Positions 1 to 6,017 are shown, counted from the first letter of the stretch. The stretch: 6,161 bases of DNA from Nocardioidaceae bacterium (GCA_013811715.1 JACCUS010000171.1:1-6161); one strand, 5' to 3'. Program-made: numbers and translations. The notes: a model not told the origin generated them from the sequence alone.

Positions 1-26
1 CCGTCGCAGACTGCAGACGACGCTGG

Positions 27-1100
27 TCAGGCGACGACCCTGGTGACGGGCATCGACGAGTCTGCCGGGAAGTCGTAGTCGGACGGCGTGCGACCGCGTC
101 GTACCAGCTCAGACCCCAAGGCGGCCACCATGGCGCCGTTGTCGGTGCACAGCGACGGCCGGGGCACCCGCACCCTGATCCCGTGCTCGGCGGCCCGCTC
201 CTGCGCCAGCACCCGCAACCGGGAGTTGGCCGCCACCCCGCCGCCGATGACCAGGTGCACGGTGCCGCTCGAGCGACAGGCCTCCACGGCCTTGCGGGTG
301 AGTACGTCGCATACCGCCTCCTGGAACGACGCCGCGACGTCGGCCACCGGCACCGCCTCACCAGCGCGCTCACGCGCCTCCACCCAACGCGCCACCGCGG
401 TCTTCAGCCCGCTGAACGAGAAGTCGAACCGATGCCGCTCCAGATCGCGGCCGCCCGTGAGCCCTCGTGGGAAGTCGATCGTGATCTCGCCACCCCCGCT
501 CGCCGCCCGGTCGATCTGCGGCCCACCGGGGAAGGGCAGCCCGAGCAGCCGCGCGACCTTGTCGAACGCCTCGCCGGCCGCGTCGTCGATCGTCGCGCCG
601 AGCGGCTCGACGCCGGAGGTGACGTCGGCGACGAGCAGCAGACTGGAGTGGCCGCCACTCACGAGCAGCGCCACGCATGGCTCGGGGAGCGGGCCGTGCT
701 CGAGCTGGTCGACCGCCACGTGGGCGGAGAGGTGGTTGACGCCGTACAGCGGCCGTCCCAGCGACAGCGCCAGCGCCTTGCCGGCCGCCACCCCGACCAG
801 CAGCGCACCGGCCAGCCCGGGTCCAGAGGTGACGGCGACCGCGTCGACGTCGGACAGCGCCACCCCGCCCTCCCGGCACGCGCGCTCGATCGTCGGCACC
901 ATCGCCTCGACGTGGGCACGGCTGGCGACCTCGGGCACCACACCGCCGAAGCGCGCATGCTCCTCCACGCTCGACGCCACCGCGTCGGCGATCAGGGTGG
1001 TGCCGCGCACCAGGCCGACCCCGGTCTCGTCGCACGACGTCTCGATCCCGAGCACGAGCGGAAGGTCGGCCACATCGGCCATTGTGCCGGGCCGGCACAC
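27..1100 (-). CDS. tsaD: tRNA N6-adenosine threonylcarbamoyltransferase TsaD (Kae1/Qri7/YgjD family)
   Basis: Catalytic subunit that, with TsaB and TsaE, transfers the threonylcarbamoyl group from threonylcarbamoyl-AMP (made by TsaC) to A37 of ANN-decoding tRNAs in the cytoplasm. Numbering from the GTG at 1100, the ASKHA-fold signatures are visible in order: IETSCDET (19-26), metal-binding HLSAH (His123 and His127), SGGH (148-151), the FSFSGLKTA segment (about 228-236), a GGG turn (296-298) and CTDNGAM (318-324) with the metal-ligand Asp320. Length (357 or 351 aa) is normal. Two starts are possible: GTG at 1100, with a weak AGG about 7 nt upstream, or ATG at 1082, which gives MADVADLPLVLGIETSC, closer to the usual N-terminus but without a visible Shine-Dalgarno. 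The gene begins 3 or 21 nt after the rimI stop, so it is probably the last or a late gene of the operon. The stop is TGA at 27-29. Confidence 0.97.
   Translation of the reverse strand: MCRPGTMADVADLPLVLGIETSCDETGVGLVRGTTLIADAVASSVEEHARFGGVVPEVASRAHVEAMVPTIERACREGGVALSDVDAVAVTSGPGLAGALLVGVAAGKALALSLGRPLYGVNHLSAHVAVDQLEHGPLPEPCVALLVSGGHSSLLLVADVTSGVEPLGATIDDAAGEAFDKVARLLGLPFPGGPQIDRAASGGGEITIDFPRGLTGGRDLERHRFDFSFSGLKTAVARWVEARERAGEAVPVADVAASFQEAVCDVLTRKAVEACRSSGTVHLVIGGGVAANSRLRVLAQERAAEHGIRVRVPRPSLCTDNGAMVAALGSELVRRGRTPSDYDFPADSSMPVTRVVA
1083..1099. repeat. 17-nt inverted repeat at the rimI-tsaD junction
   Basis: The plus strand reads TGTGCCGG-G-CCGGCACA, 8-bp arms around one central base. 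It falls exactly between the two candidate tsaD starts (GTG at 1100 and ATG at 1082). In mRNA it could fold into a stem of about 7 bp touching the ATG. Confidence 0.9.
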
Positions 1101-1103
1101 GCA

Positions 1104-1559
1104 CTACCTGGTCGGCTCCAGCGGCTTGTGCATGACCACCGCGTCCACGTCGCCCGGATAGTAGCGCGGCCTTCGGTCGATCTCGACGAAACCGTGCTTG
1201 GCATACAGCGCCAACCCGGCAGCGTTGTCGGCGGCCACCTCCAGCAGCACCGCCAGGTTACCCGTGCTCGACGCCTTGTCGAGCAGCGCGCCGAGCAAAG
1301 CGTGTGCGATGCCGCTGCCTCGGTGGTCCGCGTCGACCGCGATGCGGTGTACGTCGGCAGCGTCGGCCACCTCGAGCAGCATCGCGTAGCCGACGACTCG
1401 GCGGACCTCCACCGCCACCACGATGTGTCGGGTCTCGCCGAGGCCGGCGAACTCCGCCTCGACTGCGCCCCGCGACCACGCGGCTCGGCCGAAGAGCTGC
1501 GCCTCCAGATCGACGACGGCATCGAGGTCCTCCCGGGTGGCCGCTCTGACGATGGTCAC
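1104..1559 (-). CDS. rimI: Ribosomal protein S18-alanine N-acetyltransferase RimI (GNAT family)
   Basis: A 151-aa single-domain GNAT enzyme. RimI transfers acetyl from acetyl-CoA to the N-terminal alanine of ribosomal protein S18. The aromatic AWS near residues 27-29, the acetyl-CoA loop HRGSGIA (79-85) and the RimI-type C-terminal block are all present. In that block, LEV (Glu107), DN (Asn112) and LY (Tyr119) match the positions of the catalytic Glu103 and Tyr115 described for enteric RimI, followed by GF and RPRYYP. The start is GTG at 1559, overlapping the tsaB stop by four bases (GTGA), which implies translational coupling. The TAG stop at 1104-1106 lies just before tsaD. Placement between tsaB and tsaD is the usual actinobacterial arrangement and supports RimI over a generic GNAT. 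Substrate is inferred from family and context. Confidence 0.93.
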   Translation of the reverse strand: MTIVRAATREDLDAVVDLEAQLFGRAAWSRGAVEAEFAGLGETRHIVVAVEVRRVVGYAMLLEVADAADVHRIAVDADHRGSGIAHALLGALLDKASSTGNLAVLLEVAADNAAGLALYAKHGFVEIDRRPRYYPGDVDAVVMHKPLEPTR

Positions 1560-2182
1560 GACACCCGCTTCGGGGCGCCGGGCGCCGCCACGTGCGGCCG
1601 CCGGAGATAGAGCGGCTCGGCTGCCAGCGGCTGGGTGTCTCCACCCGCCGCGATCCGCGCCAACACGCCGGCGGAGGGGAACTCCGGCTCGACCGCCCGC
1701 GGGAAGGCTTCCGGGTAGATCCGGGCACCCTGCCCGGCCACCGGCTCCTCGGTCGCCACGTCGGCGGGCCTTCCGACGGCGGGCGGGGTGAGCCGCACCG
1801 TCGGAGAGCCGTACCGGGCCCAGTAGACCTCCTTACGCCGCGCGTCGGTGGCGACAGTGAAGGGCGACGGCGCCTGCACGGCCGCGGCGATGACGTCCAG
1901 GGTGCACACCCCGGCCACGGGGATTCCGAGCGTCGCCGCCATCGTCTTGGCCGTGACGACGCCAACCCGCAGACCGGTGAAGGGGCCGGGGCCCACCCCG
2001 ACCACGATCCGCGTCAGGTCGGCGGCCGTGACGCCCGCCTCGCTCAGCACCTGCCTGATCCCCGGAGCCAGCAGCTCTCCTTGCCTCAGCGGGTCGACGG
2101 TCGTGGACTCGGCGACGACCGACATGCCGTCGTGCAAGGCGACGGTGACCGCATGTGTCGCGGTGTCGAAGGCAAGCAGCAT
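1556..2182 (-). CDS. tsaB: t6A biosynthesis dimerisation subunit TsaB (YeaZ family)
   Basis: An ASKHA-fold paralogue of TsaD without its catalytic metal site. TsaB forms a heterodimer with TsaD and recruits TsaE during t6A37 tRNA modification. Visible hallmarks are the N-terminal LLAFDTATHAVTVAL strand-turn, GPGPFTGLRVG at about 64-74, DARRKEVYWARY at about 113-124 and a C-terminal PLYLRRPHV. At 208 aa it is slightly shorter than the roughly 220-230 aa common in the family, but no motif is lost. The ATG start at 2182 lies 12 nt after the GNAT-TsaE stop, with only a weak AGG upstream. Its TGA overlaps the GTG start of rimI. The order tsaE-tsaB-rimI-tsaD is classical, so the assignment is secure. 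Confidence 0.95.
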   Translation of the reverse strand: MLLAFDTATHAVTVALHDGMSVVAESTTVDPLRQGELLAPGIRQVLSEAGVTAADLTRIVVGVGPGPFTGLRVGVVTAKTMAATLGIPVAGVCTLDVIAAAVQAPSPFTVATDARRKEVYWARYGSPTVRLTPPAVGRPADVATEEPVAGQGARIYPEAFPRAVEPEFPSAGVLARIAAGGDTQPLAAEPLYLRRPHVAAPGAPKRVS

Positions 2183-2194
2183 GGCGCGATCAGC

Positions 2195-3139
2195 CTAAGG
2201 CGTGGGCTGCGGCTCGGCTGTCAGCGCGGACCGCAGCGACACACCGACCCATCGCCCGCCGACCGGTGTGACGGTGATGAGGCGAGCCTCGTCGGTCGCC
2301 TCCGCGCCCTTGGCCCGAGACAGCTGGACGCGCAGCCGGTCGGCCGAGAGCGCCTCCGCGATCCCTTCGCCCCACTCGACCACCGTCACCGAGCCGTCGG
2401 AGAACGCGTCGATGTCGATGTCGTCGAGCTCGGCCTCGTCGCCCAGCCGGTAGGCGTCGACGTGCGCGAGCGCCGCCCCGCCGACCGTGGACGGGTGCAC
2501 CCGCGCGATCACGAACGTCGGAGACGTGACCTCGCCCCGCACCCGCAGACCACGCCCGATGCCCTGGGTCAATGTGGTCTTGCCCGCGCCCAGCTCGCCT
2601 GACAGCAGCACCACGTCCCCGGCGCGTGTCAGCGATGCGATGCGGGCGCCGACGGCTCGCGCGTCGTCGGCGCTGGCGGCCACCAGCTCGATGGGCAAGG
2701 CCTTGCCCATCGTGAGATAGGTGTCGTCGCGCGACAGCTCGACGTACCCCCGATCGAGCCAGAAGGTGACCGCCACCGGGAGTCCGCTTCGTGCTTGCAC
2801 GCGTACGTCGTCACGGCCGCGAGCGGCCGCCCACCCTTCGGCGGCGACGACCAGGGCCGAGGCGACCCCCTGCGACTGGAACCGCGGCGCCACACCGAGA
2901 CGGCGCAGCCCGAGCGTCACACCCTGCCCGGAGAACAGCACTGCACCCGCCGGGACGCCGCCGAGCCGGCACAGCAGCCCGCCGTCGCGTTGGATCGTCG
3001 CGGCGACCGACGCCACCGTCTCGTCGTGCGCGGACGTCGGCGGATCGACGCTGCCCCGGGCCTCGAAGGCCGACTGGACGATCTCGTGGATCGCCGCGGC
3101 GTCCGCCGCTGTCGCCTCCTCGACCCGCAGGTCACTCAT
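2195..3139 (-). CDS. tsaE: Fusion protein: N-terminal GNAT acetyltransferase + C-terminal TsaE ATPase
   Basis: A 314-aa two-domain protein. Residues 1 to about 148 are a GNAT fold: acetyl-CoA loop QSQGVA (88-93) after LGLRRLGVAPRF, then the VRVQARSGLPVAVTFWLDRGYVE region and a terminal strand TYLTMGKAL. Residues about 150-314 are TsaE (YjeE family), the P-loop ATPase that resets the TsaB-TsaD complex during t6A synthesis. Walker A is GELGAGKTT (181-189, Lys187), followed by SPTFV (206-210), HVDAYRL (226-232) and VEWGEG (254-259). Stand-alone TsaE is about 150-170 aa, so the N-terminal half is additional. The reading frame is continuous and both domains keep their key motifs, so this looks like a real fusion. 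The acetyl-acceptor is unknown. An internal ATG (codon 144, at 2710) could in principle give free TsaE but has no good Shine-Dalgarno. The start ATG overlaps the hydrolase stop by 8 nt. Confidence 0.94.
   Translation of the reverse strand: MSDLRVEEATAADAAAIHEIVQSAFEARGSVDPPTSAHDETVASVAATIQRDGGLLCRLGGVPAGAVLFSGQGVTLGLRRLGVAPRFQSQGVASALVVAAEGWAAARGRDDVRVQARSGLPVAVTFWLDRGYVELSRDDTYLTMGKALPIELVAASADDARAVGARIASLTRAGDVVLLSGELGAGKTTLTQGIGRGLRVRGEVTSPTFVIARVHPSTVGGAALAHVDAYRLGDEAELDDIDIDAFSDGSVTVVEWGEGIAEALSADRLRVQLSRAKGAEATDEARLITVTPVGGRWVGVSLRSALTAEPQPTP
2689..2712. repeat. Perfect 24-bp palindrome inside the GNAT-tsaE gene
   Basis: The half-site CGATGGGCAAGG (2689-2700) is followed directly by its exact reverse complement (2701-2712), with no spacer. 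It covers codons 143 to 151 (MGKALPI plus flanking bases), the last GNAT strand and the first TsaE residues. The first mismatch is at 2688/2713. Both strands read MGKALPI in the same register. Confidence 0.95.
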
Positions 3140-4208
3140 CGCGTTCGGTGATCGCCGCGGCCGCGCGGTCTACCAGCCGCCCGATGGCTGCCGTGACCTC
3201 GTCGTGGCGCTCGAGCAGGACCATGTGCCCGGCGCCTTCCAGCTCCACCAGGTCGGCGGACGCCACCTCGTCGGCGATGCGGCGGCTGTGCGGGATCGGC
3301 GTCATCGCGTCCCGGGTGCCGATGACAACCACGGTCGGCACCCGGCCGAGCGCCTCGAGCGCGTGTGACTTGTCGTGGGTGTCGAAGCCGGGATAGAAGT
3401 GGGCGACCACGTCGATGGGAGTGGCCGCGAGCATCTCGTCGGTGAAGTCGACATACTCCTGCGGGACCGGGCCGCCGAACGCCAGCCTGCGGGTCAGCGC
3501 GAACCCGAAGTCGGACCCGGCGCGGCGGCTGCCCTCGACCAGCCGCGGTACGCGGGCGAGGGCGGCGACCACCGAGGGAGTGACCTTGCGCAGGAACCGC
3601 CCCGGCGGGCCGGGCAGGCCCAACGTGACCCCGTCGACGCCCCCGGCACTGGTCGAGACCAGGCCCACCCCCGAGACGCGGCTCCCGAACCACTCGGGGT
3701 GCTGCTCCGCGAGCGCCATGATCGTCATGCCGCCCATCGAGTGGCCGACCAGCACGACCGGTCCGTCGCCCGCAAGCTCGTCGATCACGACGGAGAGGTC
3801 GCGGCCGAGCTGGTCGATCGTGCAGTGCTCGTCGCGCGACCGGCCGGAGCGGCCGTGCGACCGCTGGTCGTAGAAGACCATCCGGTGGTCACCGCGTAGC
3901 GCCCCCCGCTGGAAGTGCCAGGAGTCGAGGTTGAGCGCGTACCCGTGTAAGAAGATCAGGGTCGGCGCCCCGGACGAGCCAATCCCCGCGTCGGCTTCCT
4001 CGACCTCGGCGTGCAGTTCGAGACCGTCGTCGGCGACGACCGTACGCCGAGGCGCGCGCAGCGAGCCGAAGGGTTGCTCCGCCTCGGCCCGGCGGCGCGC
4101 CACCACCTGGCGCTCGGCCAAGATGCCCGCAGCAGCGCCGGCCACCACCACACCCGCCGCGGCGCCGGCCAGTCCGGCGTACTTCTTCAACGTCGAGGCC
4201 CGGCTCAT
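3132..4208 (-). CDS. Membrane-anchored alpha/beta hydrolase of unknown substrate
   Basis: A 358-aa alpha/beta-hydrolase-fold enzyme with an N-terminal hydrophobic segment (about residues 11-31, Ala/Gly/Val-rich, preceded by KK and followed by an RRR cluster). That segment looks like an uncleaved membrane anchor. Catalytic elements are complete: oxyanion HGY (88-90), nucleophile elbow GHSMGG (Ser157), acid Asp300 in GTRDAMTP and His328 in GAGHMV. A cap region of about 100 residues lies between Ser157 and Asp300. The fold could serve as esterase, lipase, epoxide hydrolase or haloperoxidase-like enzyme, and nothing here fixes the substrate. Its ATG overlaps the alr TGA by four bases (ATGA) and its TGA overlaps the next start by eight, so it is coupled to both. 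A hydrolase between alr and tsaE is common in actinobacteria as I recall them. Which side of the membrane the domain faces cannot be settled from the charges. Confidence 0.93.
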   Translation of the reverse strand: MSRASTLKKYAGLAGAAAGVVVAGAAAGILAERQVVARRRAEAEQPFGSLRAPRRTVVADDGLELHAEVEEADAGIGSSGAPTLIFLHGYALNLDSWHFQRGALRGDHRMVFYDQRSHGRSGRSRDEHCTIDQLGRDLSVVIDELAGDGPVVLVGHSMGGMTIMALAEQHPEWFGSRVSGVGLVSTSAGGVDGVTLGLPGPPGRFLRKVTPSVVAALARVPRLVEGSRRAGSDFGFALTRRLAFGGPVPQEYVDFTDEMLAATPIDVVAHFYPGFDTHDKSHALEALGRVPTVVVIGTRDAMTPIPHSRRIADEVASADLVELEGAGHMVLLERHDEVTAAIGRLVDRAAAAITERDE

Positions 4209-5377
4209 GGGCCGACCGCTCCGACGTACCCGCGCGGCACCCGGGACCCCACCCGCGTGACGATCTCGTAGCCGATCGTGTCGGCGGCCTGCGCCCAGTC
4301 GTGCGCCGTCGGCTCGCCCCGATCAGAGTCTCCGAAGACCACGACCGCGTCACCGGCGGCGGCGCTCGCTTCGCCGATGTCTACGACGAACTGGTCCATG
4401 CTGACCCGGCCCGCCACCAGATACTGCCGGCCGTTGAGGAGAACGGGACCCCTGTTCGAGCCGTGGCGAGGGATGCCGTCGCCGTACCCGATCGGCACCA
4501 GCGCGAGCGTCGTCTCCCGCTCGGTGACGTACGTGTGCCCGTAGGAGACGCCCTGCCCCGGGTTGACGCGTTTGACCAGAGCCAGCCGACCGTGCAGCGT
4601 CATGGCCGGCCGTATCGGCACCGGGCTCGTCCCGTCGGCGAACGGAGACACACCGTAGATCGCGATCCCCGGCCGGACCATCGTGAACCAGGTGCCCGGT
4701 GAGCCGAGCGTCCCACCGGAGTTGGCCAGGTGCAGGTGACGGGGCGCGAGACCGGACTCGACGGCGTGCGCGACACCCGTCGCGAGCGCGGCGGTCTGTG
4801 CCGAGATCGACGGGTGGCCCGGCTCGTCCGAGCGGGCCAGGTGTGACCACACTCCGGTGACCTCGACCGAACCGGTCTCCTGCGACCGGGCGGCGGCGTC
4901 GACGAGCTCGGCCCAGTCGTCGCGGTGCGCCCCTCCGCGTCCGAGCCCGGTGTCGAGCTTGAGCTGTACGGCGGCTCTCTTCCCCACCCGGTCGGCGGCT
5001 GCGCCGATCTCGCGCAGCTGCGCCACCGAGTACGCGGAGAGCTCGACGCCTGCGGCCACCCCGACGTCGTACCGCTCCCCAGGCACCGCGAGCCAGGACA
5101 GGATCGGGCCCTTGTCTCCGGACGCCCGCAGCGCCAACGCCTCGTCGAGGAAGGCGACCCCGAGCCACGACGCCCCGCCGGCCCGGGCCGCGCGAGCCGA
5201 CGCGACGATGCCGTGTCCGTAGCCGTCCGCCTTGACCACCGCCATCACATCCCGGCCGCCCACGTGGGCGCGCAACGCGGCCACATTGGCGCTGATCGCG
5301 TCGAGGTCGACGACCGCCTCTGCCCGGGCAGAGGAAACAAGCGCTGCTGATGCGGCGTCACCGGATGCGGAAGTCAT
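4205..5377 (-). CDS. alr: Alanine racemase (PLP-dependent, fold type III)
   Basis: Interconverts L- and D-alanine, supplying D-Ala for peptidoglycan. The 390-aa protein has the N-terminal PLP barrel with AVVKADGYGHG and the Schiff-base Lys49. LKLDTGLGRGG (139-149) holds Lys140 and Arg147, which align with the carbamylated Lys129 and with Arg136 of the Geobacillus enzyme. HLANSGG (216-222) and RPGIAIYG (235-242) follow. The C-terminal domain has the second catalytic base Tyr279 in VSYGHTY, then PIGYGDG and VSMDQ. The ATG at 5377 leaves about 20 Ala/Ser-rich residues before the conserved start (AEAVVDLDAI). A GGGCGGGCC tract just upstream may act as a weak ribosome-binding site. It begins only 29 nt after the toxin stop, so it either shares the toxin-antitoxin promoter or has one inside the toxin gene. 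The TGA overlaps the hydrolase start. An 18-bp palindrome lies in codons 15-21. Confidence 0.97.
   Translation of the reverse strand: MTSASGDAASAALVSSARAEAVVDLDAISANVAALRAHVGGRDVMAVVKADGYGHGIVASARAARAGGASWLGVAFLDEALALRASGDKGPILSWLAVPGERYDVGVAAGVELSAYSVAQLREIGAAADRVGKRAAVQLKLDTGLGRGGAHRDDWAELVDAAARSQETGSVEVTGVWSHLARSDEPGHPSISAQTAALATGVAHAVESGLAPRHLHLANSGGTLGSPGTWFTMVRPGIAIYGVSPFADGTSPVPIRPAMTLHGRLALVKRVNPGQGVSYGHTYVTERETTLALVPIGYGDGIPRHGSNRGPVLLNGRQYLVAGRVSMDQFVVDIGEASAAAGDAVVVFGDSDRGEPTAHDWAQAADTIGYEIVTRVGSRVPRGYVGAVGP
5317..5334. repeat. Perfect 18-bp palindrome near the 5' end of alr
   Basis: The sequence CCTCTGCCC is followed directly by GGGCAGAGG, a perfect inverted repeat with no spacer. 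It lies within codons 15-21 of alr, in the poorly conserved N-terminal extension. In mRNA it would give a short GC-rich hairpin about 45 nt after the start codon. Confidence 0.9.
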
Positions 5378-5386
5378 GGCCCGCCC
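5378..5386 (-). promoter_or_regulatory. Possible weak ribosome-binding site of alr
   Basis: The minus strand reads GGGCGGGCC immediately before the ATG at 5377. It is purine-rich only in part and resembles GGAGG imperfectly. It is the only candidate in the 29-nt gap between the toxin stop and alr, and I see no convincing promoter or terminator hairpin in that gap. Confidence 0.3.
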
Positions 5387-5406
5387 ATTGTCGCAAGCCC
5401 CACCGA

Positions 5407-5688
5407 TCAGACCCGGTAGGCGTCCGCCCTATGGCGGATCGCCGTCACGCGGACGATGTGCGCCTCGTCGTCGATGAGGTAGAGGACGCGGTAGTCGCCG
5501 CGTCTCGCCGAATAGGTCGGTGCGAGCGGCGGTTCGAGCGGTTTGCCCACCCGGTGCGGGTTGTCGACGAGGGGTCCGGTGATGAACGCATACGCCGCGG
5601 CGGCGACCTTCTCCGGAAGCGTATGGGTGAGCGCACGTTTCGCCGTTCGCGCCATCGACAGCCGAAAGGGCGTCGACGCGTCAATCAC
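5407..5688 (-). CDS. relE: RelE/ParE-family toxin (type II toxin-antitoxin system)
   Basis: A 93-aa protein matching the mycobacterial RelE type of toxin, which typically cleaves mRNA on the ribosome. The family blocks are present: LPEKVAAAAYAFITGPL (24-40), NPHRVGKPL (43-51), SARRGDYRVLYLIDD (60-74) and the C-terminal RHRADAYR (85-92), which carry the basic and tyrosine residues expected for RNA binding and cleavage. The start is GTG at 5688, overlapping the antitoxin stop (GTGA), and the N-terminus fits homologues from there. Fifteen of 93 codons end in A or T by hand count, several of them (AAA, CGT, CTT, AGA) unusual for such GC-rich DNA, a mild hint of acquisition. It looks intact. Ribosome-dependent RNase activity is inferred from the family. 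A ParE-like gyrase-targeting role is less likely given the GKPL and SARRGDYRV pattern. Confidence 0.9.
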   Translation of the reverse strand: MIDASTPFRLSMARTAKRALTHTLPEKVAAAAYAFITGPLVDNPHRVGKPLEPPLAPTYSARRGDYRVLYLIDDEAHIVRVTAIRHRADAYRV

Positions 5689-5972
5689 CCCTCGGCCTGG
5701 CGACCGGCGGACCGCATTGCCTCGGCCAGCTCATCCTCGTCCGCCACGTCGCCAGCCTCGACCTCGCCCAGCCCGGCGAAGTGATCCTTGAGCAGCTCAA
5801 CGTCCGCCAGGACCGCTATCGTCTCGCGCATGGCGTCGTAGTCGTCGGCACCGAGCAGGACCGCCGCGCGGTGGCCGTTTCGGGTGATCTCGAAGCGCTC
5901 GTGTGTCGACGCGGCCGCCTCGATGATCTTGGAGAGCCGCGCTCGGGCATCCGCAACGGGCAAGGTCGACAT
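5685..5972 (-). CDS. relB: Phd/YefM-type antitoxin of the RelE toxin
   Basis: A 95-aa antitoxin. Residues about 1-50 form the Phd/YefM DNA-binding and dimerisation fold: LPVADARARLSKIIEAAA, then THERFEITRNGHRAAVLLGADDYDAMRETIAVL. The acidic C-terminal tail (EVEAGDVADEDELAEAMRSAG) is the part that usually wraps and neutralises the toxin. It resembles the mycobacterial RelB proteins, which are Phd/YefM-like despite the name. I start it at the ATG at 5972. The frame is open for 27 more codons upstream, but those lie in repeat and promoter sequence and show no homology. A TAGAAT -10 box sits 7 nt before the ATG and there is no Shine-Dalgarno, so the mRNA is probably leaderless. Antitoxin-first order and the GTGA overlap with the toxin are typical. 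Such antitoxins usually autorepress their own promoter. Confidence 0.9.
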   Translation of the reverse strand: MSTLPVADARARLSKIIEAAASTHERFEITRNGHRAAVLLGADDYDAMRETIAVLADVELLKDHFAGLGEVEAGDVADEDELAEAMRSAGRQAEG

Positions 5973-5979
5973 GTACGTG

Positions 5980-5985
5980 ATTCTA
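5980..5985 (-). promoter_or_regulatory. -10 promoter element of the toxin-antitoxin operon
   Basis: The minus strand reads TAGAAT, one mismatch from TATAAT, placed 7 nt before the antitoxin ATG. The best -35 position at 17-nt spacing (6003-6008, TGGTCC) matches TTGACA in only three of six positions, which is acceptable in many actinobacterial promoters. The geometry puts the transcription start at or next to the ATG, consistent with a leaderless mRNA. CATGT occurs on the plus strand on both sides of the box (5970-5974 and 5989-5993) and might be part of an autoregulatory operator, but this is weak. Confidence 0.6.
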
Positions 5986-6017
5986 GCGCATGTTCCGATG
6001 CTGGACCACCTGCCACA

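Noticed and set aside
1..26. Possible terminator after tsaD
   Set aside because: CGTCG/CGACG can pair over five bases around an 11-nt loop, but there is no T-tract and the window ends there, so a terminator cannot be supported.
1265..1285. Inverted repeat in rimI with 8-bp arms and a 5-nt loop (TGCTCGAC / GTCGAGCA)
   Set aside because: With variable loop lengths about one such match is expected by chance in a window this size, and it lies in the middle of conserved coding sequence.
183..1610. Long plus-strand open frame (475 codons) opposite tsaD and rimI
   Set aside because: It is an antisense shadow of two well-supported genes in GC-rich DNA where stops are rare. Its translation is Arg/His/Gly-rich without any recognisable motif.
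1592..2602. Plus-strand open frame of 336 codons opposite tsaB and tsaE
   Set aside because: Same explanation: low-complexity Arg/Gly/Asp/His composition, no domain, and fully covered by minus-strand genes with clear motifs.
2814..2829. Inverted repeat CGGCCGC-GA-GCGGCCG within the GNAT domain
   Set aside because: Explained by GC-rich Ala/Arg codons (WAAARGR). Short arms and no relation to a gene boundary.
5179..5190. 12-bp palindrome CGGCCCGGGCCG in alr
   Set aside because: Pure G/C palindromes of this length are common in such sequence and this one sits in ordinary coding sequence.
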